From positions 1,612,001 to 1,676,000 of the forward strand of contig NZ_CP042437.1 in NCBI RefSeq assembly GCF_007971525.1: a stretch of 64,000 bases of DNA, written 5' to 3'. How positions within the stretch are numbered: position 1 is the stretch's first letter; every line of letters starts with the position of its first letter. The DNA comes from Mucilaginibacter ginsenosidivorax (lineage in GTDB: Bacteria > Bacteroidota > Bacteroidia > Sphingobacteriales > Sphingobacteriaceae). Positions 8,315 through 17,644 of the stretch are shown here, piece by piece. The notes below the pieces were generated by a model. That model had not been told where the DNA came from, searched no databases, and saw nothing but the letters and a program-made list of their open reading frames with translations. A program made the translations under genes and the position numbers.

Positions 8315-9082
8315 TCACGCCGTCTTTTGCGTCGCCAGTTTCTTCAGCTCATCCTTGGTTTTGGCAAACCAAACTTTATTGGTTTTGCGTTCCATGGCGC
8401 TTAGCTGGCGTTCTTCGTTCAGGATATCGGCAAAAACCTGGTAGGCATCATCTGCGCGGTTTTGCCTTATCAGGAACAACCCGTACTGGTAACGGGGCTC
8501 AAAGTACGAGTAGCGGCCCTTCATCGCCTTAAATTCCTTTTCGGCTAAATCAGCCTGACCCGTGTTTTCCAGGGCTTCTGCGTACTTCATATGCGCTTTT
8601 GAGCGGGCAAACTGGGGTAGTTTATAAATTTTCTGCGCTAACGGGATAATCTCCTGGTAACGCTGCTGCTCGTAATAGGCAATAATTAATTGGGCAAGCA
8701 CATGTTCATTCTCGGCAAAGGCACCCGTTAGGCTGGCCTGGTATATCTCCACAGCTTTATCGGTAAAACCTGCCTCCAGGTACGCATCGGCCAGCTTTAC
8801 TTTGTTTGCAAAGGTATCAGTAAAGCGCAGCTCATCTTCCAGCCGTTTTAGTTTTACACCGGGGTTAAGCACAGCGCCAACGTCCACTTTAGGCATACGG
8901 ATGGAATGGCGGTTGGTTAAAATTTCTTTATAAATATAAATAAGGCAACCCAAAACAGGGATAACAATAAGTATCCAAAGCCATTGTTGTTGAGTACCCC
9001 TACGCAGGCAATGAATAATACAAAAGGCTTCTAAAATAAGTACCAAATAATAATAGCTGCCGCCGCCAAAAAGCATATTCAT
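8315..9082 (-). CDS. Membrane-anchored TPR protein with PLDc_N-like N-terminus
   Basis: 255 residues. The first about 55 form two transmembrane helices separated by a short basic loop, resembling the N-terminal hairpin of cardiolipin synthase-like proteins (PLDc_N). From about 85 to 235 helical repeats of TPR type follow (D-K-A-V-E-I-Y, A-x-A-L-E-N-T-G-Q-x-x-L-A-E-K). No phospholipase HKD motif is present, so it is not an enzyme of that family. It is probably a scaffold facing the cytoplasm. Upstream, ACCTTTTG on the minus strand near 9090 is close to a -7 element. Confidence 0.75.
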   Translation of the reverse strand: MNMLFGGGSYYYLVLILEAFCIIHCLRRGTQQQWLWILIVIPVLGCLIYIYKEILTNRHSIRMPKVDVGAVLNPGVKLKRLEDELRFTDTFANKVKLADAYLEAGFTDKAVEIYQASLTGAFAENEHVLAQLIIAYYEQQRYQEIIPLAQKIYKLPQFARSKAHMKYAEALENTGQADLAEKEFKAMKGRYSYFEPRYQYGLFLIRQNRADDAYQVFADILNEERQLSAMERKTNKVWFAKTKDELKKLATQKTA

Positions 9083-9594
9083 ATTGCAAAAGGTATTAGA
9101 GTTGTAGTTACCATCAAAAATAAAAAATTGCAGCGTTTACCGGCATCATTTTAAGTTAAAATAATGCTTTTTTGCTTTCAGCCCTCATGTTTATAAATAA
9201 TGCCCGTTGCAGTTAATTTTAGGCGACCCGCCATTACTGTGCCCGATGCCAAACTAATATGAACAACGCTCGCGGTAATGCTGTAATCACGAATGGCTGA
9301 AAGATTCAAAAGCGTAAACAAAGCCGGATTTCAATTTGGCAACCCGCCTACGGAATATAAGCGACAGCAGCAGGTGATATCACAAAATCTGCTACCCCTG
9401 TCTATTTTTTAATATTAAATTCACAAACCATACAATTTATTTATATCAATAATCTTTTTTAACATATGTTGATAATCTGATAAATACAGTTTATTAACGT
9501 AGTAAAATAATATTCTTTTTGTTTATTATTAATTAAAAATAGTTCATACATTAGTATAACCATTTTACATAAACCTACTATCAAAAACAGTATT
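9083..9594. other. 512-bp intergenic region, no gene seen
   Basis: Divergent promoter space for the genes at 9082 and 9595. CTTTCAGCC near 9175 and GGCTGAAAG near 9294 form a 9-bp inverted pair enclosing about 110 bases, perhaps a small dispersed element. The last about 180 bases are very A/T-rich. No exact TAnnTTTG precedes 9595. Confidence 0.4.
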
Positions 9595-10905
9595 ATGAGC
9601 ACATTAACCGCAACCTCTTACGATGTAATTCAGGAACTTCAAAATCAGATCAATGATGACAGCGACTTTGCAAACGCGCTAACCGCCTCGTTAGTGTCGG
9701 CAAATAATTTGGCTATTAACAACCTCGATCCTGATTTGTACAGTGCACTCAATGATTTATACTCGGGCTTTGGGTGGCCTACCATCCCCGGCGATTACAT
9801 TACCTACCTTACGTTTTTTGCAGAAGTAATACCCAGCGAAAACACGGGCATTTATGATCCATGGGAAAATACCCCAGGGCAAAACGGCTATAGCCAGGAG
9901 ATATATGACCGCCTGTGCCAATTTTACTGGCTGGTAGACCAGGGTGCCGCCGGTGTTACCTTGCAAAACTATCAAAGCTCCATTAATGAGTTTACGTTTG
10001 CTGGCTGGCTTGACCAATACGCAACGGCCTGGGGTAGTTTTTTAGATACCCCCGCTTCGCTTACACCAGAAGCACTTCAATCCTACTGGAACGATCCGGA
10101 ATATAACCTGCCCGACTATGCTAACGACTCGCCTAACTGGGTTTCATTCAACACCTTTTTTTACAGACAACTTAATTCAACACAACCCGATGGCTCGCCT
10201 ATGCGCCCGGTTGCTAATCCTTATGACAATACCATCATCTGCTCGCCGGCCGATTGTACTTTTAAAGCATATTACCAGATTGACCAGGACGGGAATGTGA
10301 TTGATAGCGACGGAAATTTCACAACAGTTACCTTAAAGCAAACGCATACCATAGGCAATATCAACGATTTACTTGGCGAAGCGGGAAGCCAGTACGCCGG
10401 TAATTTTTATAACGGCACTTTTGTTCATTATTTTTTAAGCCCGTTTGACTATCACCGTTTTCACACACCGGTGAGCGGCACCGTCCTTGACCTGGTAGCG
10501 GTACCCGGTAATGTATACCTTGCAGTTAATATAACCAATAACCAGTTTGATGCCCCCGATGCAGCCGAAGACGGATATGAGTTTACCCAAGCCAGAGGCG
10601 TATTGGTAATTGACACCAGCACAAGCGGATCTGACGTAGGGCTGGTTGCTACCATACCTATCGGGATGGCCCAGGTATCATCAGTTAACATGTATACAGA
10701 TACCCTGCAGGGGCAACAAGTAGATAAAGGACAAGAGTTTGGCTATTTTGCCTTTGGGGGATCTGATATTATTATGCTTTTTGAACCACCTCTTGACGAC
10801 CTTAAGTTTATCACCGATGTAGCAAACGCCCAGGAACCATCAAGCTATCAGGATGTTAATTCATTTCACTTCAGATATGGAGAGCCTTCTGTTATTATTG
10901 TATGA
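9595..10905 (+). CDS. Pyruvoyl-dependent decarboxylase of the phosphatidylserine decarboxylase family, with extended N-terminal domain
   Basis: 436 residues without signal peptide or membrane segment. The C-terminal half (about 183-415) is PSD-like: F-N-x-F-F-Y-R near 185, S-P-A-D at 217-220 (Asp220 in the catalytic Asp position), D-Y-H-R-F-H at 285-290, and the self-cleavage site G-G-S-D at 388-391, where Ser390 would become the pyruvoyl group. Membrane PSD typically has L-G-S-T. The N-terminal about 180 residues look like the PSDC-type extension found in fungal PSD relatives, including the tryptophan decarboxylase PsiD. I infer a soluble decarboxylase that may act on an amino acid rather than on phospholipid. 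It is monocistronic, with a strong terminator. Confidence 0.8.
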   Translation: MSTLTATSYDVIQELQNQINDDSDFANALTASLVSANNLAINNLDPDLYSALNDLYSGFGWPTIPGDYITYLTFFAEVIPSENTGIYDPWENTPGQNGYSQEIYDRLCQFYWLVDQGAAGVTLQNYQSSINEFTFAGWLDQYATAWGSFLDTPASLTPEALQSYWNDPEYNLPDYANDSPNWVSFNTFFYRQLNSTQPDGSPMRPVANPYDNTIICSPADCTFKAYYQIDQDGNVIDSDGNFTTVTLKQTHTIGNINDLLGEAGSQYAGNFYNGTFVHYFLSPFDYHRFHTPVSGTVLDLVAVPGNVYLAVNITNNQFDAPDAAEDGYEFTQARGVLVIDTSTSGSDVGLVATIPIGMAQVSSVNMYTDTLQGQQVDKGQEFGYFAFGGSDIIMLFEPPLDDLKFITDVANAQEPSSYQDVNSFHFRYGEPSVIIV

Positions 10906-10941
10906 TGAATTAATAACAGGGAGACTTCCCGCGGAATAAAT

Positions 10942-10978
10942 AAAAAGGCGATCAGTGTTTTCACTTGATCGCCCTTTT
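10942..10978. terminator. Rho-independent terminator
   Basis: GGCGATCAGTG and CACTTGATCGCC pair around a TTTT loop with a one-base bulge. A-rich sequence precedes and CTTTT follows the stem. It lies between convergent genes and could act in both directions. Confidence 0.85.
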
Positions 10979-11103
10979 AATGGGTCTGAGATAGTGTTGT
11001 TAAAATCAATATCTGGTCGTAAATCATTTCCCCTTTCCAGCGGCTCAAACTAACAACCTAAGCCCTATAGCGGGTACTATTTTTGATGATGTTTACATCA
11101 CGC

Positions 11104-11433
11104 CTACCATTCCTCGCGCCACTCTTCGGTTACGTCGCCATCATAAAACAATCCGGCTGCTTCGGCTGCCTTTTGGATAAACTCGGCCAGGTCTTCGCGC
11201 TCCATGGTTTCAATAAAATAATCGTGCTTAATATTTAACTCGTCAAAACCTTTCACAACGGTTTCGATAGCTTTCCAAATGGTTCTTTCATTGGTGGCAG
11301 CCTGCAGGGCGGCCAGGTAATTATCCAGCAAAACATCACTTGCGGCAATAGCTTCTTCTGTAAAAAAATCGCTGCCGTCATCTAATTGCGCTTTCCAACC
11401 TACTGTCGGCCTTTGGGTTTTTATCGGTTCCAT
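11104..11433 (-). CDS. Small acidic protein of unknown function
   Basis: 109 residues, rich in Asp and Glu, predicted mostly helical, with no signal peptide or membrane segment. It ends in several Trp and Glu residues (E-E-W-R-E-E-W). Codon use is like that of the neighbours and it has a sensible isolated position, so it is probably a real gene. I do not recognise the family. Confidence 0.65.
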   Translation of the reverse strand: MEPIKTQRPTVGWKAQLDDGSDFFTEEAIAASDVLLDNYLAALQAATNERTIWKAIETVVKGFDELNIKHDYFIETMEREDLAEFIQKAAEAAGLFYDGDVTEEWREEW

Positions 11434-11531
11434 AAGGTTTTGTGGATTTATATGGCCTAAGATAGTTTAATGACAGTGTTTTTGCAAAACATAATCAAGG
11501 CACCAGGTACAGGAGTTGCAAGAGGGCGGTT

Positions 11532-13091
11532 TTAGTGGGCATCGGGAATTTCTACTTTCCCAACTTTAACCTGTTGCTTTTTTTTGATAGTGAGGATAAC
11601 CAGCGGAATACAGCAGGCATTTAAAATGGCCAGCAGCAAAAACGCGTCCATATAGCTCAGCAAAAAGGTTTGCCTTACCACTACCCTTTCCAGGGCCTCG
11701 ATAGATTGGGCAAGGGCGTGTAGGTAGTTGGCACCATGCGCCATAAAATTGCTGATGTATGATTGTTGGCGGTGTATAGTTAAATCATCGGCAGCGGTTA
11801 CGTGGGTTATCAGGGCCATCCGGTTGGCAGCTTCACGGTGGGCAATATACGTATTGGTGAGTGCGATACCGAATGAGCCGCCCATTTGCCGCATCATGTT
11901 ATTTAAAGCGGCCCCCTGGGGTATGTCGGCAGGCTTAAGCTCCGACACTGCCAGCGCAGTAAGCGGCACAATCAATAAAGCAGCCCCCAAACCCCTGAAA
12001 ATAAGCGGCAGCAGGAAATTGGCATCGCCGGATTGCAGGCTGTTGCGCGACATGAGGTAACCAAAAGCCGCCGTCAACCCAAAACCGCAGATAATCAGGT
12101 ATTGCGGCCTGATGCCGCTCTGGATCATCTTACCCAAAAAAGGCGAGATCATGGCAGCCATCAACGTCCCCGGTAATAGGATAGTTCCTGTCTGGAAAGC
12201 AGTATAGCCAATAATGCGCTGCGTATACAACGGGAAAACAAACAAGGCACTAAGCAGCCCAAAACCCAGCACAAATGTCATGACGGCCGAAATAGCAAGC
12301 GTACTGCTTTTAAGTACCCGCAGGTTAATAACCGGGTTATCGATAACCAACTGTCGCCATATTAACAGGAACAGGCTAATAAAGGCAATAACACTTAAGG
12401 CGATGATGTAATTGGCGGCAAACCAATCGTCGGTTTGACCACGCTCTAAAACTACCTGCAAAGCACCTATGCCAATTACCAATAATATGATGCCCCACCA
12501 GTCGATGGCCTTTTGAACAGGCGGCCTGGGTGTTTCCTTTATAAAAATGTAAGATAGAAATGCCGCCGCCAGGCCTATTGGGATGTTAACATAAAAAATC
12601 CACTGCCATTGGTAATTATCAACAATAAAACCTCCCAGCACCGGGCCTATAGAAGGGCCTATGATGATACCCAGGCTAAAAATACCGCTGGCGATAGGCC
12701 TGTCTTTAACAGAAAATGTATCAAACAAAATAGATTGTGAAGTAGATAGCAACGCCCCGCCGCCTATGCCCTGCAAAAACCTGAAGATAACTAACTCCCA
12801 TAAATTGGTAGAGAAACCACACATAACCGATGCAGCCGTAAACAGTAGTATCGACCCGATGTAGTACTGCTTACGGCCAAATGTTTGCGCCAGGAAACTG
12901 GTCATCGGGATAATGATAACGTTGGCAATAGCGTACGAGGTAATAACCCAGGCTGTATCCTCAAGAGTGGAGCCCAGGTTACCGCTCATGGTATTAATTG
13001 ATACGTTTACAATAGTCGAATCAATAAGTTCGATGATTGTTGATGTGATAATGGTGATAACGATGATCCACTTTCTGAAACCGGTTTCCAT
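11532..13091 (-). CDS. DHA2-family (EmrB/QacA-type) multidrug efflux transporter
   Basis: 519 residues from the ATG at 13091. A more distal in-frame ATG at 13124 lies upstream of the putative -7 element and is unlikely. The protein has about 14 hydrophobic helices, an early E-L-I-D-S-T-I-V-N-V motif in helix 1 typical of DHA2 pumps, F-L-A-Q-T-F-G-R-K in the first cytoplasmic loop and a G-P-x-x-G-P-x-L-G-G motif in helix 5. It exports toxic compounds at the expense of the proton gradient. No HlyD-type adaptor is adjacent. The divergent AraC gene suggests local control. Confidence 0.9.
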   Translation of the reverse strand: METGFRKWIIVITIITSTIIELIDSTIVNVSINTMSGNLGSTLEDTAWVITSYAIANVIIIPMTSFLAQTFGRKQYYIGSILLFTAASVMCGFSTNLWELVIFRFLQGIGGGALLSTSQSILFDTFSVKDRPIASGIFSLGIIIGPSIGPVLGGFIVDNYQWQWIFYVNIPIGLAAAFLSYIFIKETPRPPVQKAIDWWGIILLVIGIGALQVVLERGQTDDWFAANYIIALSVIAFISLFLLIWRQLVIDNPVINLRVLKSSTLAISAVMTFVLGFGLLSALFVFPLYTQRIIGYTAFQTGTILLPGTLMAAMISPFLGKMIQSGIRPQYLIICGFGLTAAFGYLMSRNSLQSGDANFLLPLIFRGLGAALLIVPLTALAVSELKPADIPQGAALNNMMRQMGGSFGIALTNTYIAHREAANRMALITHVTAADDLTIHRQQSYISNFMAHGANYLHALAQSIEALERVVVRQTFLLSYMDAFLLLAILNACCIPLVILTIKKKQQVKVGKVEIPDAH

Positions 13092-13312
13092 ACGGCATTT
13101 TTTTTGAAACAAAAGTAGATGCACCTTGTAAAAACCGGCTTATAGAATTCAATCAAATAATTATAAAATTCAAATACACATTAAAAGCACTTATAGCTAA
13201 ATGCGAACAATCTTACTTTAAATTGACAAATCAACCACGAATTGGCGACTTTTGAATCTATAAAAATCAAACACAAATTTGCAATAGTAAAGGCAACCCT
13301 TTAGCTTTACAT
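13092..13312. promoter_or_regulatory. Divergent promoter region of efflux pump and AraC regulator
   Basis: On the minus strand TACTTTTG (13110-13117) matches the -7 consensus and gives the pump a leader of roughly 15 bases. The remainder is A/T-rich, as expected for divergent promoters and a regulator binding site. I could not define an operator. Confidence 0.5.
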
Positions 13313-14218
13313 ATGCTTACAGAAACCCTGCAGGAATTTTACCAGCGCCACCCCGACGGAACCAACAATCCTTTTAGCATGAACAATGCCGGGCAGGGGC
13401 ATTTCAACGTTTTTTTGCGCAGGGGCTGCGTTAAACGATCTCCGTTTGGGCGGCGGGATTTTTATAAGATAGCCCTTGTAATAGGCACCGGCATTATGCA
13501 TTACACCGATAACCAGGTTATTATTGACAGACCGGCACTGGTATTTTCAGGCCCATTGGTACCATCGTCATGGGAGCAAAACTCCGTGGAGCAAACAGGC
13601 TGGTTTTGCCTGTTTACCGAGGCCTTTATTGAATCGCACGAGCATCAGCATGCCATCCGGAATTTCCCGTTGTTTAGGCCCGATACCAACCACATTCTTT
13701 TTTTAGACGATGCGCAACTTGCCTTTCTATCAGCTGTGCTTAACAAAATGATGCAAGAGATGGATTCCGACTATCCAAATAAATACGATTTATTGCGCAG
13801 CTATCTTCAAATTATGCTGCATGAAGCGTTGAAAATACAGCCGCCACAAACTGCCGAAAAAAACATGAGCGGGGCCGCAAGGATAACCAGTTTATTTTTA
13901 GAACACCTGGAGCGCCAGTTTCCTATTGATTCGCCTGGGCAATACCTTAAACTGAAAACTGCCAACGATTTTGCCCAAAACCTGGCTGTGCATGTAAACC
14001 ATTTAAACCGGTCTGTAAAAGAGATAACCGGAAAAACAACAACCCACCACATTAGCGAGAGGATTTTGAAAGAAGCCCATGCCCTGCTGAAACATACCGA
14101 CTGGACCATAGCCCAGATTGCCAATGGACTTGGCTTTGAAGAACCTGCCTATTTTACCAACTTTTTTAAAAAACATACAGGGGCGGCACCAGGAGTGTCG
14201 AGGGCGTTGATTGTTTAA
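13313..14218 (+). CDS. AraC/XylS family transcriptional regulator
   Basis: 301 residues. The N-terminal about 170 look like a cupin-type sensing domain (F-G-R-R-D-F-Y-K-I, P-A-L-V-F-S-G-P near 78). The C-terminal two-HTH domain occupies about 195-298, with L-A-V-H-x-N-H-L-N-R in the first helix-turn-helix and I-A-Q-I-A-N-G-L-G-F-E-E-P-A-Y-F-T-N-F-F-K-K in the second, the characteristic AraC signature. Transcribed divergently from the DHA2 pump, so it plausibly controls the pump in response to a compound. The ligand is unknown. Confidence 0.93.
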   Translation: MLTETLQEFYQRHPDGTNNPFSMNNAGQGHFNVFLRRGCVKRSPFGRRDFYKIALVIGTGIMHYTDNQVIIDRPALVFSGPLVPSSWEQNSVEQTGWFCLFTEAFIESHEHQHAIRNFPLFRPDTNHILFLDDAQLAFLSAVLNKMMQEMDSDYPNKYDLLRSYLQIMLHEALKIQPPQTAEKNMSGAARITSLFLEHLERQFPIDSPGQYLKLKTANDFAQNLAVHVNHLNRSVKEITGKTTTHHISERILKEAHALLKHTDWTIAQIANGLGFEEPAYFTNFFKKHTGAAPGVSRALIV

Positions 14219-14338
14219 TTATATTTTATCAGTAACAAAATGAACTGGTTAACGTCATAAGTATATTAATACAGATTACCGCAACCTGCAAGTTTTGCTG
14301 AATTATTATTAAAAATTAACCCATTAATAACACCTATC

Positions 14339-14614
14339 ATGGCCACAAAAGAATCATTCTCTATAAACGGAGACATCCTGCTTAAAAAAGTAAAAGACCT
14401 GATTGCCGAAGGCAACATCAGAAAAATAACTATAACCGATCATTCAGGCAAAGAGCTAATGACTTTCCCATTGGCGGTGGGCCTGGTGGGCATTTTCCTG
14501 GCGCCTGTATTGGCGGCAGTTGGCGCAGTAGCCGCGTTAGTTGGCGAGTGTACCATCACTGTTGAACGGGAAGAACCTAAAGAACCGGAAGCCGAAGAAA
14601 AAGAAGAAATATAA
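14339..14614 (+). CDS. DUF4342-type small protein
   Basis: 91 residues. The N-terminal part (G-D-I-L-L-K-K-V-K-D-L-I-A-E-G-N) followed by a hydrophobic P-L-A-V-G-L-V-G stretch (about 48-70) and a highly charged Glu-rich tail matches DUF4342 proteins as I know them. The family has no established function; the hydrophobic segment suggests membrane association. The next gene starts 30 bases downstream, suggesting a two-gene unit. Confidence 0.75.
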   Translation: MATKESFSINGDILLKKVKDLIAEGNIRKITITDHSGKELMTFPLAVGLVGIFLAPVLAAVGAVAALVGECTITVEREEPKEPEAEEKEEI

Positions 14615-14644
14615 AATAACTACCGTAATTTGGCGACAAAAAAA

Positions 14645-15211
14645 ATGGACATGCCTGCACCCCATATTTCGTCGCCAGATTACGTTACCAGCTTCAGTTT
14701 CGACTATATTGAAACCTATTCGTTTCAGCGCGGAGGTGATTACCAACTAAGATCAAATGTAATCTCTGCTGAGCTTGATACACTTAAAATCCGTAGCGAA
14801 AATGAAGGACTCAGCACCGACGAACAAGAACGATACGCCTATTTGAACAATGTTTATTATAAGGTGGGACAATGTATTATTGACGAAAACGGGCAATTTC
14901 ATCAATCAGCCATAAAAACAAATACTTTTAAACGACAGACCGCTGAAGTTGATCGCTTAATAACGATATTGAATATCCCGGCTGTTAACATCCCCTATTG
15001 GATGTGTGCCCCTGTTTACCGCGACGCGGTGGTATTCTATGACAAGGACGGCAACATTACCTCGACACTAAACGTTTGCCTTGGCTGTGAATACATGGCT
15101 ATCCAACCATCCGAAGAAATAAATGCGGACGCCGAAGCCTACAGGTTAATAAAACAGTTTTTTATCGATTTAGGACACCAGGTTCAAGATGACAAACCCA
15201 CGGTTATCTAA
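14645..15211 (+). CDS. Uncharacterised protein, second gene of DUF4342 unit
   Basis: 188 residues from the ATG at 14645. A TTG five codons earlier at 14630 is the alternative start. No signal peptide or membrane helix. The centre is charged and helical (about 40-75). The C-terminal half contains W-M-C-A-P-V-Y-R-D and, later, N-V-C-L-G-C-E-Y-M, a C-x-x-C pair that could bind metal or be redox active. I do not recognise the family. The short gap to the preceding gene suggests co-transcription. Confidence 0.7.
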   Translation: MDMPAPHISSPDYVTSFSFDYIETYSFQRGGDYQLRSNVISAELDTLKIRSENEGLSTDEQERYAYLNNVYYKVGQCIIDENGQFHQSAIKTNTFKRQTAEVDRLITILNIPAVNIPYWMCAPVYRDAVVFYDKDGNITSTLNVCLGCEYMAIQPSEEINADAEAYRLIKQFFIDLGHQVQDDKPTVI

Positions 15212-15284
15212 TCATACCGGTTATCTGTCTGTGTCGAGATTAAACAGGCATTTACTCCTTATGCTTCGGTAAAAAGCTAAGAAG

Positions 15285-15677
15285 CTATTTAACATTACCG
15301 GTGCTTTTAAGCGCCCAGTACACCAGCACGGGCTGAAAAAACAGCCTCGCAAACCGTTTACCATCCGTATCTAATCCAAAGGCGCTGCGTTTGTTTACAT
15401 ATTGCGAGATATTGCCGGGGAATATAGCGGTAAAGAAGGCGGCAGCTATTTTACCTGTAGTAGCCTTGTATTTTTTGGGGGCCAGCACCAATGCGCCTCC
15501 TAATGTTATTTCGGCAATACCCGAGTACACTACGGTATCGTCTATTTTTAATGGTACCCAGTCGGGCACTTGTGCTTTAAAATCTTTACGTGCAAATGTA
15601 AGATGGCTGATACCTGCAAATATTAAACCTGTGCCTAATAATAGCCGGGCGGCTGTTTTTATGTTTTCGTCTTTCAC
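15285..15677 (-). CDS. DoxX-like membrane protein
   Basis: 130 residues with about four hydrophobic segments and the DoxX-type pattern: an N-terminal G-x-x-F-x-x-A-G-I-S-H-L, then V-P-D-W-V-P and Y-S-G-I-A-E-I-x-L-G-G-A-L-V. DoxX-like proteins are small inner-membrane proteins linked in some species to quinone or redox processes, but the function of this branch is unproven. Single gene. Confidence 0.75.
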   Translation of the reverse strand: MKDENIKTAARLLLGTGLIFAGISHLTFARKDFKAQVPDWVPLKIDDTVVYSGIAEITLGGALVLAPKKYKATTGKIAAAFFTAIFPGNISQYVNKRSAFGLDTDGKRFARLFFQPVLVYWALKSTGNVK

Positions 15678-15838
15678 GGTAGTTTATTTACAATTTTGAT
15701 TAACTATACAAATACCATTCCATCTATAAAATATTACCGGCCGGTAATTGCGGCGGCAGCAAAAAGCAATTTTTATCTGCCCGTTGAATCGAATTAATCA
15801 ACAGTCATTTTACTTGACGGTTTTTAGGTTAAATCTGC

Positions 15839-16999
15839 CTACACAACGGCCTTTACTCCCGGCACCTTAACTAACACCGCCGCCAGCAAAAATGAACCAA
15901 CAACAGCGCCTGGAGCAACAACTAACAACTTAAAGGCCGGATCGACAGCCCATGGTTTAAGCAACACCGATAACGATATCAATACCAGCGGGTGAAAAAT
16001 ATAAACGCAGAAAGTTAGGCGGGAAAGCTTTTTAAAAAAAGCCGATTGATTGTTCCACGTTTGGCAGGCTATCCCCAACAGGGCAACGATGATAAAAATA
16101 CCTGTGAATTGCTCCCAAACAGCATACATTAATGATTGCCAGTTGCCATGCCCATTGAGGGTTTCGATAGGGCTTTTGCTGATAGTTACTACGGCGTACA
16201 ATACAGGAAATAATACTACTATCATGATCAACGCCATTACGGCAAATTTTTTACCCAATTGATAATTTACATTATTCAGCCATCGTCCCCGCGAAGCTAT
16301 AATACCCAAAGCAAACAAAGCTACATACTGCGCAAAATGCCCTATCTGGAAACCAACCGGTTTCAAGATCCAACCGATGGGAAAAAGCCACCGCGTAAAG
16401 TAGCTGGCAAGTGCCAGCGCGATGGTAAATAAAATAATTTTCCAGCCACCTGGCGGCATTGGGTTTACTACACCTGGCTTTTTATCAAACCAAAATCTTA
16501 CTACAACATACAACACGCTGAATAACAATAAAGCCGCTACAAACCAAAGCACCCCAAAATTTATCCAGGGGTGAAAGCCGCCCAGAAATTGCAGATAGGT
16601 AATGTTGTTCCCCTGGGCAAATCTATAAACAAGGTAACTTAAAACCGGCGAAAGTATAAACGAATAAAATATGAGCGGGATACCAAGACGTTTCAATCTG
16701 TCGCCCAAAAACTTCAAAGCGCCCTTTTTATTATATGACGATTCGGTAAAGTATGCAGAAAGGAAAAAGAAGAAGCCCATGAAAAACGCCTGGTTGGTAG
16801 CTACAAACAAAGTCATAGGGATAAGCGCAGCCTTAAGCGTGGTTTTTTCGCTAAAATACCAGCCTCCGGGCGCGCCATAGGTAATAAATGCATGATGCAT
16901 GATCACCAAAACGGTAAGCACTACCTTTAAATTATCTACATAACCTATTTTGGGGCCGTTGCCATTTGCTGTCGCAGGGATACCGGTTTCTGTTTGCAT
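15839..16999 (-). CDS. Acyltransferase 3 family membrane protein
   Basis: 386 residues and about ten transmembrane helices. After a short polar N-terminus comes Y-V-D-N-L-K-V, then H-H-A-F-I near 40 with the His-rich motif expected of the OafA/acyltransferase-3 family. R-x-K-R-L-G-I-P-L follows near 107. Such enzymes transfer acyl groups to sugars or other envelope molecules across the inner membrane. The acceptor cannot be told from sequence or neighbours. Confidence 0.87.
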   Translation of the reverse strand: MQTETGIPATANGNGPKIGYVDNLKVVLTVLVIMHHAFITYGAPGGWYFSEKTTLKAALIPMTLFVATNQAFFMGFFFFLSAYFTESSYNKKGALKFLGDRLKRLGIPLIFYSFILSPVLSYLVYRFAQGNNITYLQFLGGFHPWINFGVLWFVAALLLFSVLYVVVRFWFDKKPGVVNPMPPGGWKIILFTIALALASYFTRWLFPIGWILKPVGFQIGHFAQYVALFALGIIASRGRWLNNVNYQLGKKFAVMALIMIVVLFPVLYAVVTISKSPIETLNGHGNWQSLMYAVWEQFTGIFIIVALLGIACQTWNNQSAFFKKLSRLTFCVYIFHPLVLISLSVLLKPWAVDPAFKLLVVAPGAVVGSFLLAAVLVKVPGVKAVV

Positions 17000-17154
17000 A
17001 AAGCTTTCGATAAAATATATTGTGAAACAGACGGCAATTTTACGCCCTTGTTACAGCATACTGTAAAATTATCTGCCTTTATTTTTTTATCTGAATGGCT
17101 AATAATGCACTTTTGCCATCATAATAAGCATCACAACTATCAACATTTATCCTC

Positions 17155-17637
17155 ATGGAAATAAGGCCGGCTACAAAACAGGATTACGACTCAATTTGGG
17201 AAATATTCTCGAACGTTATACAACGCGGCGATACCTACGCATTTGACCCTGAAACCCCAAAGGCCGATTTAGACAAATATTGGTTTGGCAGCCCCATTGA
17301 AACTTTTGTTGCCGAAGAAGATGGCAAAATACTGGGCACTTATATATTAAAACCCAACCAGCCTGGCCTGGGCAGCCACATTGCCAATTGTGGCTATATG
17401 GTGCATCCCGATACCCGCGGCAAAGGTATAGGCAGTTTATTATGCCTGCACTCTATTAAAACAGCTAAAGAACAGGGTTACCGCGGCATGCAATTTAACT
17501 TTGTGGTTTCAACTAATGAAAAAGCCGTAAAGCTTTGGCAAAAACACGGTTTCGCCATCATCGGGACCACTCCTGGCGGGTTCAGGCACCGGCAATTGGG
17601 CTTTGTAGATACCTATATTATGTACAGAAACCTGTAG
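17155..17637 (+). CDS. GNAT family N-acetyltransferase
   Basis: 160 residues, a complete single GNAT domain. The acetyl-CoA pyrophosphate-binding motif R-G-K-G-I-G is at 88-93, preceded by the beta-4 strand G-Y-M-V-H-P and followed by helix 3. A C-terminal K-L-W-Q-K-H-G-F motif (about 122-130) is also typical. The acceptor, a small molecule or a protein, is unknown. It ends seven bases before the convergent gene at 17645. Confidence 0.9.
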   Translation: MEIRPATKQDYDSIWEIFSNVIQRGDTYAFDPETPKADLDKYWFGSPIETFVAEEDGKILGTYILKPNQPGLGSHIANCGYMVHPDTRGKGIGSLLCLHSIKTAKEQGYRGMQFNFVVSTNEKAVKLWQKHGFAIIGTTPGGFRHRQLGFVDTYIMYRNL

Positions 17638-17644
17638 CTTAAAC

